The translations under genes and the position numbers were made by a program. A stretch of DNA of 35,000 bases from Aquamicrobium zhengzhouense. GTDB lineage: Bacteria > Pseudomonadota > Alphaproteobacteria > Rhizobiales > Rhizobiaceae. Shown one piece after another: positions 26,420-34,699 of this stretch (position 1 is its first letter; each line of letters begins with the position of its first letter). The stretch lies in contig NZ_JADGMQ010000008.1 in NCBI RefSeq assembly GCF_016124105.1, forward strand, positions 116,388-151,387. Reading direction: 5' to 3'. A model generated the notes under the pieces. It was given only the letters and a program-made list of their open reading frames with translations. It searched no databases and was not told the DNA's origin.

Positions 26420-26720
26420 AGTGCACTAGTGAAAAAAGCGCTTGGCAAGATCAGATATTGCCGCTAGTTTCCGGGCACCGGATGGGACGAGGCAGGCAGT
26501 GCCGTTATCGATTCGGTTCCCAGTGAACAGCATTAACAGACTGCCTTCTTGCATAAGCGATTGCGCTTGACCGTCGTGCGGGGAACGTCCGGAAAGTACA
26601 TGAACGGGACAGGAATTACGTGGCGATAGCCCGTTTCCAGCGGCTGACCGCCAATATAGGACGCTAGGCAGGCGGCGATTCCGTCTGAGCGGACATGGCA
26701 TCCTCAAAAGAGAGACCAGA
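26420..26720 (+). other. 300-base leader between prmC and the DUF4167 gene
   Basis: No gene of normal length fits. The distal half is hairpin-rich: AACGGG 26603-26608 with CCCGTT 26630-26635, then GCGG-CTGA-CCGC at 26640-26651 and a short stem in TCCGTCTGAGCGGA. A nine-codon open frame at 26600-26629 (MNGTGITWR) follows GGAAAG and lies inside the first hairpin. This could be a structured 5' untranslated region controlling the downstream gene. I do not recognise a known riboswitch. The DUF4167 ribosome site is a purine run at 26708-26714. Confidence 0.4.
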
Positions 26721-27470
26721 ATGAGGCCACAGCAGAATAGGCGCATGCGCGGGCGCGGCGGCAGCAACAACAACGGCAACAATCAGAACCGCAAGGGTCC
26801 GAATCCGCTAACGCGTAGCTATGAGAGCAACGGGCCGGATGTGAAGATCCGCGGTTCAGCGCAGCAGATCGCCGAAAAGTACACCACGCTTGCCAGGGAC
26901 GCACAGAGCGCTGGTGATCGCGTGATGGCCGAGAATTACCTGCAGCACGCAGAGCATTACAACCGCATCATCATGGCAGCGATGGCGCAGATGCCCCAGC
27001 CTCCGGTTCGGGATATGCGCGATGATGAAGATGGGGATGAAGATGGCGATGACAACGGCCTGAACAACCAGCAGCAGACAGTTTCCGCTGATCAGGGCGA
27101 GCAGAACCAGCAGCGTCAGCGTCGCCAGCCACGCGATGGCAGTGGTCCGCAGCCTGTAATTGAGGGTACGCCGGCTGAAGTCGCGCTAACCGAGGCCTCT
27201 GAGGTTGAAGCTCCTCCAGCTCCGAGATCGGAAGGTCGTCGCACACGCTCCGTCGCGGCTCGGACAACCGAGAGCGAGGCTACGAAGGACGAAGGCGAGC
27301 AGCAGGTTGCCCAGGCCGCTCCGGAAGGTGAGGCGGAAGGAGCGGATGAGGGCGAGGTGCCGGCACGTCGCCCGCGTCGCACCCGCCGCCCACGCCTGAA
27401 GTCGTCGGAAGAAGGCGGGGAAGACGCGCCGCAGCCGAGCGACGATCCAGTGACGGAAGCCGCTCAGTAG
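26721..27470 (+). CDS. DUF4167 domain protein with long charged disordered tail
   Basis: 249 residues. Residues 1-90 carry the DUF4167 domain: MRPQQNRRMRGRG, an Asn-rich stretch, GPNPLTRSYESNGPDVKIRG and AQQIAEKYTTLARDAQSAGD, then AENYLQHAEHYNRIIMAA. The rest is low complexity: acidic DDEDGDEDGDD, a Gln/Arg-rich stretch QQTVSADQGEQNQQRQRRQP, then alternating Glu-rich and RRPRRTRRPR segments. The arginine-glycine start and basic patches look like a nucleic-acid-binding protein, which is inference. The function is not established to my knowledge. The family is restricted mainly to Rhizobiales and relatives and regularly sits between prmC and clpB. It ends in a strong terminator of its own. Confidence 0.93.
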   Translation: MRPQQNRRMRGRGGSNNNGNNQNRKGPNPLTRSYESNGPDVKIRGSAQQIAEKYTTLARDAQSAGDRVMAENYLQHAEHYNRIIMAAMAQMPQPPVRDMRDDEDGDEDGDDNGLNNQQQTVSADQGEQNQQRQRRQPRDGSGPQPVIEGTPAEVALTEASEVEAPPAPRSEGRRTRSVAARTTESEATKDEGEQQVAQAAPEGEAEGADEGEVPARRPRRTRRPRLKSSEEGGEDAPQPSDDPVTEAAQ

Positions 27471-27490
27471 GACTACTGATATTCTTAAAG

Positions 27491-27516
27491 AACGGCGGGC
27501 AGGTCCCGCCGTTTTT
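27491..27516 (+). terminator. Intrinsic terminator after the DUF4167 gene
   Basis: A nine-pair perfect stem (AACGGCGGG with CCCGCCGTT, five-base loop CAGGT) runs into TTTTT, 20 bases after the stop codon. It separates the DUF4167 gene from clpB, which therefore needs its own promoter. Confidence 0.93.
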
Positions 27517-27622
27517 GCGTCTGGCTTCAGACAAGCCCTGCTGTCGTCTCCCTCATTCCGGCCCTCGGTAGCAGACCGGCTGTTGGGCCCGATAAAAGTT
27601 CATCTTCTCAAGCTCACGCGCT

Positions 27623-27651
27623 CTTGAGTGGGTCGTGAGGGATGCCCATAT
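27623..27651 (+). promoter_or_regulatory. Probable RpoH (sigma-32) heat-shock promoter of clpB
   Basis: CTTGAG at 27623-27628 and CCCATAT at 27645-27651 are separated by 16 bases. This closely follows the alphaproteobacterial RpoH pattern, CTTGA then a spacer then a CCCAT/CCATAT-type -10. It lies 107 bases before the clpB ATG and after the upstream terminator. ClpB is a classic RpoH target, so the match is both seen and expected. Confidence 0.7.
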
Positions 27652-27758
27652 CCCCCTCAACGGGGTCTGCCGAGAAGGCGTTTCAAACGTCTGGGGACCC
27701 GTCACCTTGGAACTGATCCGGTGCTGCAATGCGGGCCGGGGAGGGAACGGAGACATTG

Positions 27759-30371
27759 ATGAACATTGAAAAGTATTCCGAGCGCGTTCGGGGTTTCATT
27801 CAGTCTGCCCAGACGATGGCGCTCTCGCGCAACCACCAGCAGTTTACGCCCGAGCACATCCTCAAGGTGCTGATCGATGACGAGGAAGGGTTTGCTTCCT
27901 CGCTGATCGACCGCGCCGGTGGCCGCTCGAAGGACGTGCGCCTTGGTGTTGAAGCTGCACTGGAAGCGTTGCCGAAGGTCGAGGGTGGCAATGGCCAGCT
28001 CTACCTGTCGCAGCCGCTCGCCAAGGTTTTTGCGACCGCTGAAGAACTTGCCAAGAAGGCTGGCGATTCCTTCGTCACGGTCGAGCGCCTTTTGACCGCT
28101 CTTGCCGTCGAGAAGTCGGCAAAGTCGGCGGAAATCTTGACCAAGGCTGGCGTGACGGCGACAGCGCTCAACCGCGTCATCGAAGAAATCCGCAAGGGCC
28201 GCACGGCGGACTCGGCTTCGGCTGAGCAGGCTTATGACGCGCTGAAGAAATATGCCCGCGACCTGACGGCTGACGCACGTTCAGGCAAGCTTGACCCGGT
28301 GATTGGCCGTGATGACGAGATCCGTCGCACGATCCAGGTTCTGTCGCGTCGCACCAAGAACAACCCGGTGCTGATCGGTGAGCCGGGCGTCGGCAAGACC
28401 GCGATCGCGGAAGGCCTCGCGCTGCGGATCATCAACGGTGACGTGCCGGAGTCGCTCAAGGACAAGACCTTGATGGCGCTCGACATGGGCTCGCTGATTG
28501 CCGGTGCGAAGTATCGTGGTGAATTCGAGGAGCGCCTGAAGTCGGTGCTGTCGGAAGTGACGGCAGCGGAAGGTGGCATCATCCTCTTTATCGACGAGAT
28601 GCACACGCTGGTGGGCGCGGGCAAGTCGGAAGGTGCGATGGATGCATCGAACCTTCTGAAGCCGGCATTGGCGCGCGGCGAGCTGCACTGCGTTGGCGCA
28701 ACCACGCTTGATGAGTACCGCAAGTATATTGAGAAGGACGCTGCACTCGCACGCCGCTTCCAGCCGGTCTTTGTTGAAGAGCCGACGGTTGAGGACACGA
28801 TCTCGATCCTGCGCGGCATCAAGGAAAAGTACGAGCAGCACCACAAGGTGCGCATCTCGGACTCGGCGCTGGTGTCGGCTGCGACCCTGTCGAACCGCTA
28901 CATCACCGACCGCTTCCTGCCAGACAAGGCGATCGACCTCGTTGACGAATCCGCTTCGCGTCTCCGTATGCAGGTCGATTCGAAGCCGGAGGAGCTCGAC
29001 GAACTCGACCGCCGCATCATGCAGCTGAAGATCGAGCGTGAAGCGCTGAAGGTCGAGACCGACGAGGCGTCGAAAGACCGTCTGGTGCGGCTTGAGAAGG
29101 AGCTGTCCGAGATTGAGGAAGAATCGGCGACGCTGACGGCCAAGTGGCAGGCGGAAAAGTCGAAGCTTGGCCTTGCGGCTGACCTCAAGAAGCAGCTCGA
29201 CGATGCCCGCAACGAACTTGCCATTGCGCAGCGCAAGGGTGAATTCGCCAAGGCTGGTGAGCTTGCCTATGGCCGCATTCCGGAACTCGAAAAGAAGCTG
29301 GCGGAAGCTGAGCAGCAGGATGTCGCCGGCAGCATGGTCGAAGAGACCGTGACGCCGCAGCATATCGCGCACATAATTTCGCGTTGGACCGGCATTCCGG
29401 TCGACAAGATGCTGGAAGGTGAGCGCGAGAAGCTTTTGCGCATGGAAGACGAGATCGCCAAGCGTGTTGTCGGGCAGGGCGAAGCGGTTCAGGCTGTGTC
29501 GAAGGCAGTTCGCCGTGCGCGTGCAGGTCTGCAGGACCCGAACCGGCCGCTTGGCTCGTTCATGTTTCTTGGACCGACCGGCGTCGGCAAGACCGAACTG
29601 ACCAAGGCGCTGGCGTCGTTCCTCTTCGATGACGACACTGCGATGGTGCGTATCGACATGTCCGAGTTCATGGAGAAGCACTCCGTGGCTCGCCTGATCG
29701 GCGCACCTCCAGGTTACGTGGGCTACGAGGAAGGTGGCGCGCTGACGGAAGCCGTTCGTCGCCGTCCGTATCAGGTGATCCTGTTCGACGAGATTGAAAA
29801 GGCGCATCCGGATGTCTTCAACGTGCTGTTGCAGGTGCTGGATGATGGCCGCTTGACGGATGGTCAGGGTCGCACGGTCGACTTCCGCAACACGCTGATC
29901 ATCATGACGTCGAACCTTGGCGCCGAATATCTCGTCGCGCTTGGTGAGAACGAGGATGTCGACAAGGTGCGTGACGAAGTGATGGGCGTGGTGAAGTCCT
30001 CGTTCCGTCCCGAATTCCTCAACCGCGTCGACGAGGTGATCCTGTTCCACCGCCTGCGCCGTCAGGACATGGGCCAGATCGTCGAGATCCAGCTGTCGCG
30101 GCTCGAAAAGCTCCTGGCCGATCGCAAGATCACGCTCGACCTCGACAACGATGCCGTCGAGTGGCTTGCCAACAAGGGTTACGACCCCGCCTATGGTGCG
30201 CGCCCACTGAAGCGCGTGATCCAGAAGGAGCTGCAGGACCCGCTCGCCGAAAAGATCCTGATGGGCGACGTGCTCGATGGATCGACGGTGAAGATTTCGG
30301 CCGGTTCCGATCGGCTGACCTTCCGGTCCAAGCCGCGCTCGGCGGGTGCTGAGGCCGAAGCGGCTGAGTAA
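27759..30371 (+). CDS. clpB: ATP-dependent disaggregase ClpB
   Basis: 870 residues, normal for ClpB. With DnaK it pulls proteins out of heat-induced aggregates through a hexameric pore. Visible are the N-terminal Clp_N double repeat (1-145), NBD1 with Walker A GEPGVGKT (207-214) and the pore loop KYRGEFEER, the long coiled-coil M-domain (about 410-525) that separates ClpB from ClpA, and NBD2 with Walker A GPTGVGKT (605-612) and GYVGYEEGG. The C-terminus has [20 protein letters not shown]. The start at [10 protein letters not shown] has GGAGAC 4 bases before it; ten further codons are open upstream. The untranslated leader is about 100 bases, and a terminator follows 8 bases past the stop. Confidence 0.98.
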   Translation: MNIEKYSERVRGFIQSAQTMALSRNHQQFTPEHILKVLIDDEEGFASSLIDRAGGRSKDVRLGVEAALEALPKVEGGNGQLYLSQPLAKVFATAEELAKKAGDSFVTVERLLTALAVEKSAKSAEILTKAGVTATALNRVIEEIRKGRTADSASAEQAYDALKKYARDLTADARSGKLDPVIGRDDEIRRTIQVLSRRTKNNPVLIGEPGVGKTAIAEGLALRIINGDVPESLKDKTLMALDMGSLIAGAKYRGEFEERLKSVLSEVTAAEGGIILFIDEMHTLVGAGKSEGAMDASNLLKPALARGELHCVGATTLDEYRKYIEKDAALARRFQPVFVEEPTVEDTISILRGIKEKYEQHHKVRISDSALVSAATLSNRYITDRFLPDKAIDLVDESASRLRMQVDSKPEELDELDRRIMQLKIEREALKVETDEASKDRLVRLEKELSEIEEESATLTAKWQAEKSKLGLAADLKKQLDDARNELAIAQRKGEFAKAGELAYGRIPELEKKLAEAEQQDVAGSMVEETVTPQHIAHIISRWTGIPVDKMLEGEREKLLRMEDEIAKRVVGQGEAVQAVSKAVRRARAGLQDPNRPLGSFMFLGPTGVGKTELTKALASFLFDDDTAMVRIDMSEFMEKHSVARLIGAPPGYVGYEEGGALTEAVRRRPYQVILFDEIEKAHPDVFNVLLQVLDDGRLTDGQGRTVDFRNTLIIMTSNLGAEYLVALGENEDVDKVRDEVMGVVKSSFRPEFLNRVDEVILFHRLRRQDMGQIVEIQLSRLEKLLADRKITLDLDNDAVEWLANKGYDPAYGARPLKRVIQKELQDPLAEKILMGDVLDGSTVKISAGSDRLTFRSKPRSAGAEAEAAE

Positions 30372-30379
30372 ACATCTCC

Positions 30380-30414
30380 ACGTCACCCCTCCCTTTCGGG
30401 CGGGGTGACGTTTT
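30380..30414 (+). terminator. Intrinsic terminator of clpB
   Basis: Ten perfect pairs (ACGTCACCCC 30380-30389 with GGGGTGACGT 30402-30411) enclose a smaller CCC-TTTC-GGG stem, giving one long hairpin, followed by TTTT. It lies 8 bases after the clpB stop and 9 bases before the next GTG, so the next gene relies on its own promoter or on read-through. Confidence 0.88.
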
Positions 30415-30423
30415 GCTTCAGAG

Positions 30424-30996
30424 GTGACTTTCATCAGCGACTTGAGGACAGTCTTTTGGCGTCGTCTCGACCTTCAGGGGTTGGAGAAGCTCGATCTGTC
30501 CGTGACCGATGACGGCGTGCGCGCCACCTCGACCATCCTGAGCACTGAAGGTGCTGGCTTCCGGCTCGATTACGACTGGCGGCTGGACGCTCGATGGCGG
30601 ACCAAGAGCCTTGAACTGAAGCATCTCGGCGAAGGGATCGCCCGACATCTTCTTATCGAGCGCACTGCAGTTGGCTGGCTGATTGATGGCCTCCGCCGGC
30701 CTGATCTCGACCACGTTCACGACGTCGATATCTCTGCTACGCCGTTTTGCAACACGCTGGCGATAAGACAGCTCGGCGCTAATCCCGGCGATGAACTTAC
30801 CTTCGACGTCATTTATGTCGACGCGCAAAGCCTGTCGTCGGTGGCGTCGCGGCAGCGATATATCCGCAAGTCAGGCGATGTCGTGCGCTATGTCGACCTC
30901 GCCACCGCTCTCGGCTTCGAGGCCGATTTGCGCGTCGATCGCGACGGCTTTGTCGTCACCTATGAGGGCCTGTTCGAGCAAGTCAGGTGCAGCTGA
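30424..30996 (+). CDS. Putative glycolipid-binding family protein
   Basis: 190 residues, no signal peptide or membrane helix. The pattern VFWRRLDLQGLEKLDLSVTD, YDWRLDARWRTKSLELK, WLIDGLRRPDLDHVHDVDIS and TPFCNTLAIRQL followed by RYVDLATALGFEADLRVDRDG matches the putative glycolipid-binding family PF06475. The biochemical function is not settled; the family name comes from limited evidence. It begins with GTG directly after the clpB terminator with a short AGAGG site; a TTG at codon 7 is an alternative. It converges on the spermidine-synthase-like gene with only 8 bases between. Confidence 0.8.
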   Translation: MTFISDLRTVFWRRLDLQGLEKLDLSVTDDGVRATSTILSTEGAGFRLDYDWRLDARWRTKSLELKHLGEGIARHLLIERTAVGWLIDGLRRPDLDHVHDVDISATPFCNTLAIRQLGANPGDELTFDVIYVDAQSLSSVASRQRYIRKSGDVVRYVDLATALGFEADLRVDRDGFVVTYEGLFEQVRCS

Positions 30997-31004
30997 ACGC
31001 TGAG

Positions 31005-31682
31005 CTATTCCGCTTTCGTCGCGATCCAGATCATGTGTTTTGCACCGCGCTTCTTGGTGCTGGCGCGGACGGGGATTTCCTCAGCCTTGAAGCCAGCGCG
31101 GCCGAGGCGGCGGGTGAAAAGCGGACTTGGGCCGGACGACCAGACCGAAAGAATGCCGCCGGGCTTCAGCGCAGCCTTGGCTTCGTGTAGCCCCTTCAGT
31201 TCATAGAGCTCGTCGTTCTCTTCACGGCTCAGACCCTCCGGTCCATTGTCGACGTCGAGCAGGATCGCGTCATATGCGGCCTTGCTCGAGGCGATCAGCC
31301 TGCCGACATCGTCGATGACGATCCTGACGCGCGGATCATCGAGGCTCCCCTTGAATACCTCGGCGAGGGGGCCGCGCGCCCAGGCGACCACTTCAGGCAC
31401 GAGTTCGGCGACAACGATTTCGGCGTCGTTCTTGAAGCTTGCGAGCGCGGCGCGCAGCGTGAAGCCCATGCCAAGTCCGCCGATGAGGATGCGCGGTTTC
31501 TTGCGTGCGCCGATCCGCTCGGCGGCAAGGTCTGCGAGCGCCTGTTCCGATCCGCTCAACCGGCTGTTCATCAGCTCATTGGTGCCGAGCATGATCGAAA
31601 ATTCGTCGCCTCGCTGCTTGAGGCGCAGCTGAGTCGTTCCGCCCGGAACGGCGGCGGTGTCTAGATGGACCCAAGGAATCAT
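31005..31682 (-). CDS. Spermidine-synthase-fold (SpeE-like) methyltransferase-type protein
   Basis: 225 residues. The Rossmann motif ILIGGLGMGFTLRAAL (65-80) is followed by IVVAELVPEVVAWARG with an acidic residue at the end of beta-2, then RVRIVIDDVGRLI and YDAILLDVDNGPEGL, the SpeE-like order. The N-terminal beta-strand region has ELMNSRLSGSEQALADLA in place of the substrate gate of true spermidine synthases. It is also shorter than genuine SpeE (about 280 or more). It may be a SAM-binding enzyme or a polyamine aminopropyltransferase relative; substrate unknown. It is divergent from the monooxygenase gene with 148 bases between. Confidence 0.83.
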   Translation of the reverse strand: MIPWVHLDTAAVPGGTTQLRLKQRGDEFSIMLGTNELMNSRLSGSEQALADLAAERIGARKKPRILIGGLGMGFTLRAALASFKNDAEIVVAELVPEVVAWARGPLAEVFKGSLDDPRVRIVIDDVGRLIASSKAAYDAILLDVDNGPEGLSREENDELYELKGLHEAKAALKPGGILSVWSSGPSPLFTRRLGRAGFKAEEIPVRASTKKRGAKHMIWIATKAE

Positions 31683-31830
31683 AGCGGCAGCCCGGTTGTT
31701 CGAACGACGATTGAGTTGAGCCTTATAAACGTTCGGCGCGAAATCGGCAGATGGAATTGTTCCCCGTTAAGCTCTGGCGTTTCCCTTCGGCAGAAAATCC
31801 TCTAGAGACGGGCCATCTCGGGGAGAAGAC

Positions 31831-33120
31831 ATGTCCGTAAATCCAGTTCTCATCGCCGGCGGCGGCATCGGCGGCCTTTCACTTGCTCTGACTTTGCACC
31901 AGATCGGCGTCCCGTGCGTCGTGTTCGAATCGGTGCGCGAGTTGAAGCCCCTCGGCGTCGGCATCAACCTGCAGCCAAACGCCGTGCGCGAGCTTTTCGA
32001 TCTCGGCATTACCGAGGCTGACCTTGACGCGATCGGCATGCCGACGCGCGAGTGGGCGCTGGTTGGGCTGAATGGCAACGACATCTACTCTGAGCCACGT
32101 GGACTTCTGGCCGGTTACAAGTGGCCGCAATATTCGGTTCACCGCGGTGAATTGCAGATGATGCTCTATCGCAAGCTGGTCGAACGTGTGGGCGAGGGCG
32201 TCGTGCGTTTCGGCGCCCGGGTTACCGGCTACCGCAACAACGACGATGACACCGTTACGGCGCTGATCGAAAATCCAGATGGCGCGGTGTCGGAAGAGAC
32301 AGGGCGCCTTCTCATCGGCGCGGATGGACTGCATTCGGCGGTCCGTGCGCAGATGCATCCAGATCAGCCGCCGATCCATTGGGGTGGCGCGATCATGTGG
32401 CGCGGCACGAGCCAGAGTGGGCCAATCCGCACTGGCGCTTCGTTTGTCGGTCTCGGTACACACCAGCACCGCTTTGTCTTCTATCCGATTTCGCAGCCCG
32501 ACCCGGAAACCGGCCTCGCGACGATCAACTGGATTGCTGAAGTGACAATCGATCCGTCGGAAGGATGGACGAACAGCGGCTGGTTCAAGCCGGTCGAGAT
32601 CGACAGCTTCGCGCATCATTTCGACGGGTGGACTTATGACTGGCTGGATATCCCAGCCCTGCTCCGCGGGGCGGAAATCGCCTACGAAAACCCGATGATC
32701 GACCGCGATCCTGTATCGACCTGGCACGATGGCAGCGTCGTTTTGATCGGTGACGCGGCGCACCCGATGTACCCGACGGGTTCTAACGGAGCCAGTCAGG
32801 CTATCGTTGATGGCCGGTTCCTCGCTGCTTCCTTCGTTCGACACGGCCTGACGCGTGAAGCCCTGGCGGCTTACGATGCAGAATTCTGTGAGACGGTGTC
32901 GCAGATCGTCCTGCGAAATCGTGGCGCGGGTCCTTTCGGCCTCCTCAACCTCGTCGATGAGCGTTGCGGAGGAACCTTCGATGACATTGACGCCGTAGTG
33001 TCTGCGCAGGAGCGCGCTGATTTCATGGCGGGATACAAGGCCGCTGCGGGGTTCGCGGTTGAGAAACTCAACGCATCGCCAGCGACCATCGGAGCAGGGA
33101 CGCGGATAAGAGTTTCCTAG
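31831..33120 (+). CDS. FAD-dependent monooxygenase, PhzS-like
   Basis: 429 residues of the class A flavoprotein hydroxylases (PF01494). The FAD dinucleotide motif is AGGGIGGLSLALTLHQIGVP (9-28). The DG motif is LIGADGLHSAVRAQMHPDQPP and the GD motif VLIGDAAHPMYPTGSNGASQA. The segments LGVGINLQPNAVREL, SEPRGL, PQYSVHRGELQMML and MIDRDPVSTW resemble Pseudomonas PhzS, which hydroxylates 5-methylphenazine-1-carboxylate using NADH and oxygen. No phenazine genes are near, so the real substrate is probably another aromatic compound. GGGGAGAAG precedes the ATG by 2 to 3 bases. It appears to stand alone. Confidence 0.9.
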   Translation: MSVNPVLIAGGGIGGLSLALTLHQIGVPCVVFESVRELKPLGVGINLQPNAVRELFDLGITEADLDAIGMPTREWALVGLNGNDIYSEPRGLLAGYKWPQYSVHRGELQMMLYRKLVERVGEGVVRFGARVTGYRNNDDDTVTALIENPDGAVSEETGRLLIGADGLHSAVRAQMHPDQPPIHWGGAIMWRGTSQSGPIRTGASFVGLGTHQHRFVFYPISQPDPETGLATINWIAEVTIDPSEGWTNSGWFKPVEIDSFAHHFDGWTYDWLDIPALLRGAEIAYENPMIDRDPVSTWHDGSVVLIGDAAHPMYPTGSNGASQAIVDGRFLAASFVRHGLTREALAAYDAEFCETVSQIVLRNRGAGPFGLLNLVDERCGGTFDDIDAVVSAQERADFMAGYKAAAGFAVEKLNASPATIGAGTRIRVS

Positions 33121-33168
33121 GCGATCTCTGCCATTTTCATGTCTCGTTCATGTTGCATGCGACAGTGT

Positions 33169-33186
33169 GGCGTTCCAAGGAGCGCC
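33169..33186. repeat. Short hairpin before the L,D-transpeptidase gene
   Basis: GGCGTTCC and GGAGCGCC face each other with a two-base centre, giving seven or eight pairs with one G-U. It lies 25 bases before the ATG at 33211 and has no T-run. It could be an operator or a leader hairpin; I cannot assign a binder. Confidence 0.3.
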
Positions 33187-33210
33187 TCCACGCATTGATC
33201 GGGACCAGGA

Positions 33211-34623
33211 ATGACGGCACGACTGATACCTCTGTTTTCAGCACTTCTGGCGAGCGTTGCGATAGACGCCGCTGCGCAAAGCCGTCAGGTCGAGGTTTTT
33301 TATGACCAATATGGACGCGAGGTTCTGCTCGACGTCTATACAGGCGAGGTCGTGGCAATTCGCGAGCCAGGGGGCAGGGCCTCGCCTCGCGATGATCGTT
33401 CGTGGGATAGGGGTCAGGCAAGGCGCGAGCAGCTTGGCCGCCGAGATCGCTACAGCGATCCTTATGACGATTATCGTCGTTATCCCGCTGAGCCGGATTA
33501 TCGCGATGACGGCTATATTAATGAAGGCTACGAGGATGAATTCCGTTATCCGGATGATGGGTACGCGCGGGAGGAATTGCCACCCTATGATGCGCCCGCT
33601 CCCTATCCGGATCTGAATGAGCCTCGCCCGGGCTCCGTCGAACGGCGGCCGCTCGAGGATCCTTCGATCGCGGCGATGCCGAATGACCCCTCCCTTTTGC
33701 CGCCGGACCAGCCCATTATCGAAGAACAGCCGCGTGCGATCCCTGATGTGACGCAGACGCCTCAGATCGGCCGCGGTGGGGCGACCGAGGAAATCGCCAA
33801 AATCCAGATTCTGCTGGATCGGGTCGGTGCATCGCCCGGCGTGATCGATGGAAGAATCGGTGACAATGTAAACAAGGCGATTGAGGCGTACCGGGATCTG
33901 ACGGGAGAGACCCTCCGGACCTATGACACTGCATATATCGATGAAAAGCTCGCGGCTACCGGCGGAGATCCGTTTATAACCTACGAGATAACGCAGGAAG
34001 ATGTTGCTGGACCGTTCGTGGCGTCGATCCCAAGCGATTATGGCGAAAAGGCAAAAATGGACCGGCTCGGCTATGTCTCCGTGGTGGAGATGCTGAGCGA
34101 GCGCTTTCATGTCGATCAGAAATATCTCGCGTCCATCAATCCAGGTATCGACTTCAATCGGCCGGGCTCGATCGTCCGCGTGCCGAATGTTGCAAAGCCG
34201 TTGACCGGAAAGGTGTCGCGGATCGTTGCCGACAAGAGCCGCAAGCAATTGCGGGTCTATGACGAAGGTGGAAAGCTGATCGCAGTCTATCCCTCGACGA
34301 TCGGTTCCACGGCAACGCCGTCCCCATCGGGGACGCACACGGTGGAGCGCATCGCGCTCAATCCGATGTACACCTACAATCCCAAGATTAATTTCCAGCA
34401 GGGCAACAACACCAGGGTGCTGTCGATCCCGCCGGGGCCAAACGGGCCAGTCGGTACGGTGTGGATTGCGCTGTCAAAGCCAACCTATGGTATTCACGGA
34501 TCGCCCGAACCTGAAAAGATTGGCAAGACCAATTCGAATGGCTGTATCCGCCTGACCAACTGGGATGCAGAGGAACTGGCGAAAATGGTCTCGCCCGGTG
34601 TCACCGTCGAATTCGTTGATTAG
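33211..34623 (+). CDS. Secreted L,D-transpeptidase (YkuD) with peptidoglycan-binding domain
   Basis: 470 residues. A signal peptide (1-22, ending DAAAQ) is followed by a long polar linker (about 45-160) rich in Asp, Arg, Tyr and Pro (RDDGYINEGYEDEFRYPDDG). A peptidoglycan-binding helix bundle lies at about 190-240 (IQILLDRVGASPGVIDGRIG). A LysM-like segment follows (LSERFHVDQKYLASINPGID). The YkuD catalytic domain has H429 in GIHGSPEPEKIG and nucleophile C445 in SNGCIRLTN. It links meso-DAP stems (3-3 bonds) or anchors proteins to peptidoglycan in the periplasm. A GGGACCAGGA site abuts the ATG. It converges on an M23 peptidase gene, so two cell-wall enzymes face each other. Confidence 0.93.
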   Translation: MTARLIPLFSALLASVAIDAAAQSRQVEVFYDQYGREVLLDVYTGEVVAIREPGGRASPRDDRSWDRGQARREQLGRRDRYSDPYDDYRRYPAEPDYRDDGYINEGYEDEFRYPDDGYAREELPPYDAPAPYPDLNEPRPGSVERRPLEDPSIAAMPNDPSLLPPDQPIIEEQPRAIPDVTQTPQIGRGGATEEIAKIQILLDRVGASPGVIDGRIGDNVNKAIEAYRDLTGETLRTYDTAYIDEKLAATGGDPFITYEITQEDVAGPFVASIPSDYGEKAKMDRLGYVSVVEMLSERFHVDQKYLASINPGIDFNRPGSIVRVPNVAKPLTGKVSRIVADKSRKQLRVYDEGGKLIAVYPSTIGSTATPSPSGTHTVERIALNPMYTYNPKINFQQGNNTRVLSIPPGPNGPVGTVWIALSKPTYGIHGSPEPEKIGKTNSNGCIRLTNWDAEELAKMVSPGVTVEFVD

Positions 34624-34647
34624 GATTGATGTGGCTGCGGGTTAAGA

Positions 34648-34667
34648 AGAGCGCTTCAATGCGCTCT
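34648..34667. terminator. Possible bidirectional terminator hairpin
   Basis: AGAGCGC and GCGCTCT pair perfectly around a six-base loop, between the stops of two converging genes. No clear U-tract follows on either strand, so termination is only suggested by position. Confidence 0.3.
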
Positions 34668-34699
34668 GGCCAGGCGATTTGCGCTCGAGACTGAGGGCT

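Noticed and set aside
26580-26720. Resemblance to RNase P RNA or a known riboswitch in the DUF4167 leader (GGAAAGT-like string)
   Set aside because: Only a few bases match. The length and the conserved core of RNase P RNA are missing, and no riboswitch consensus is visible.
28281-30434. 717-codon open frame on the minus strand across clpB
   Set aside because: It lies fully antisense to a complete clpB. GC-rich codon bias in alphaproteobacteria often keeps the opposite frame open. The translation has no recognisable domain and no ribosome site.
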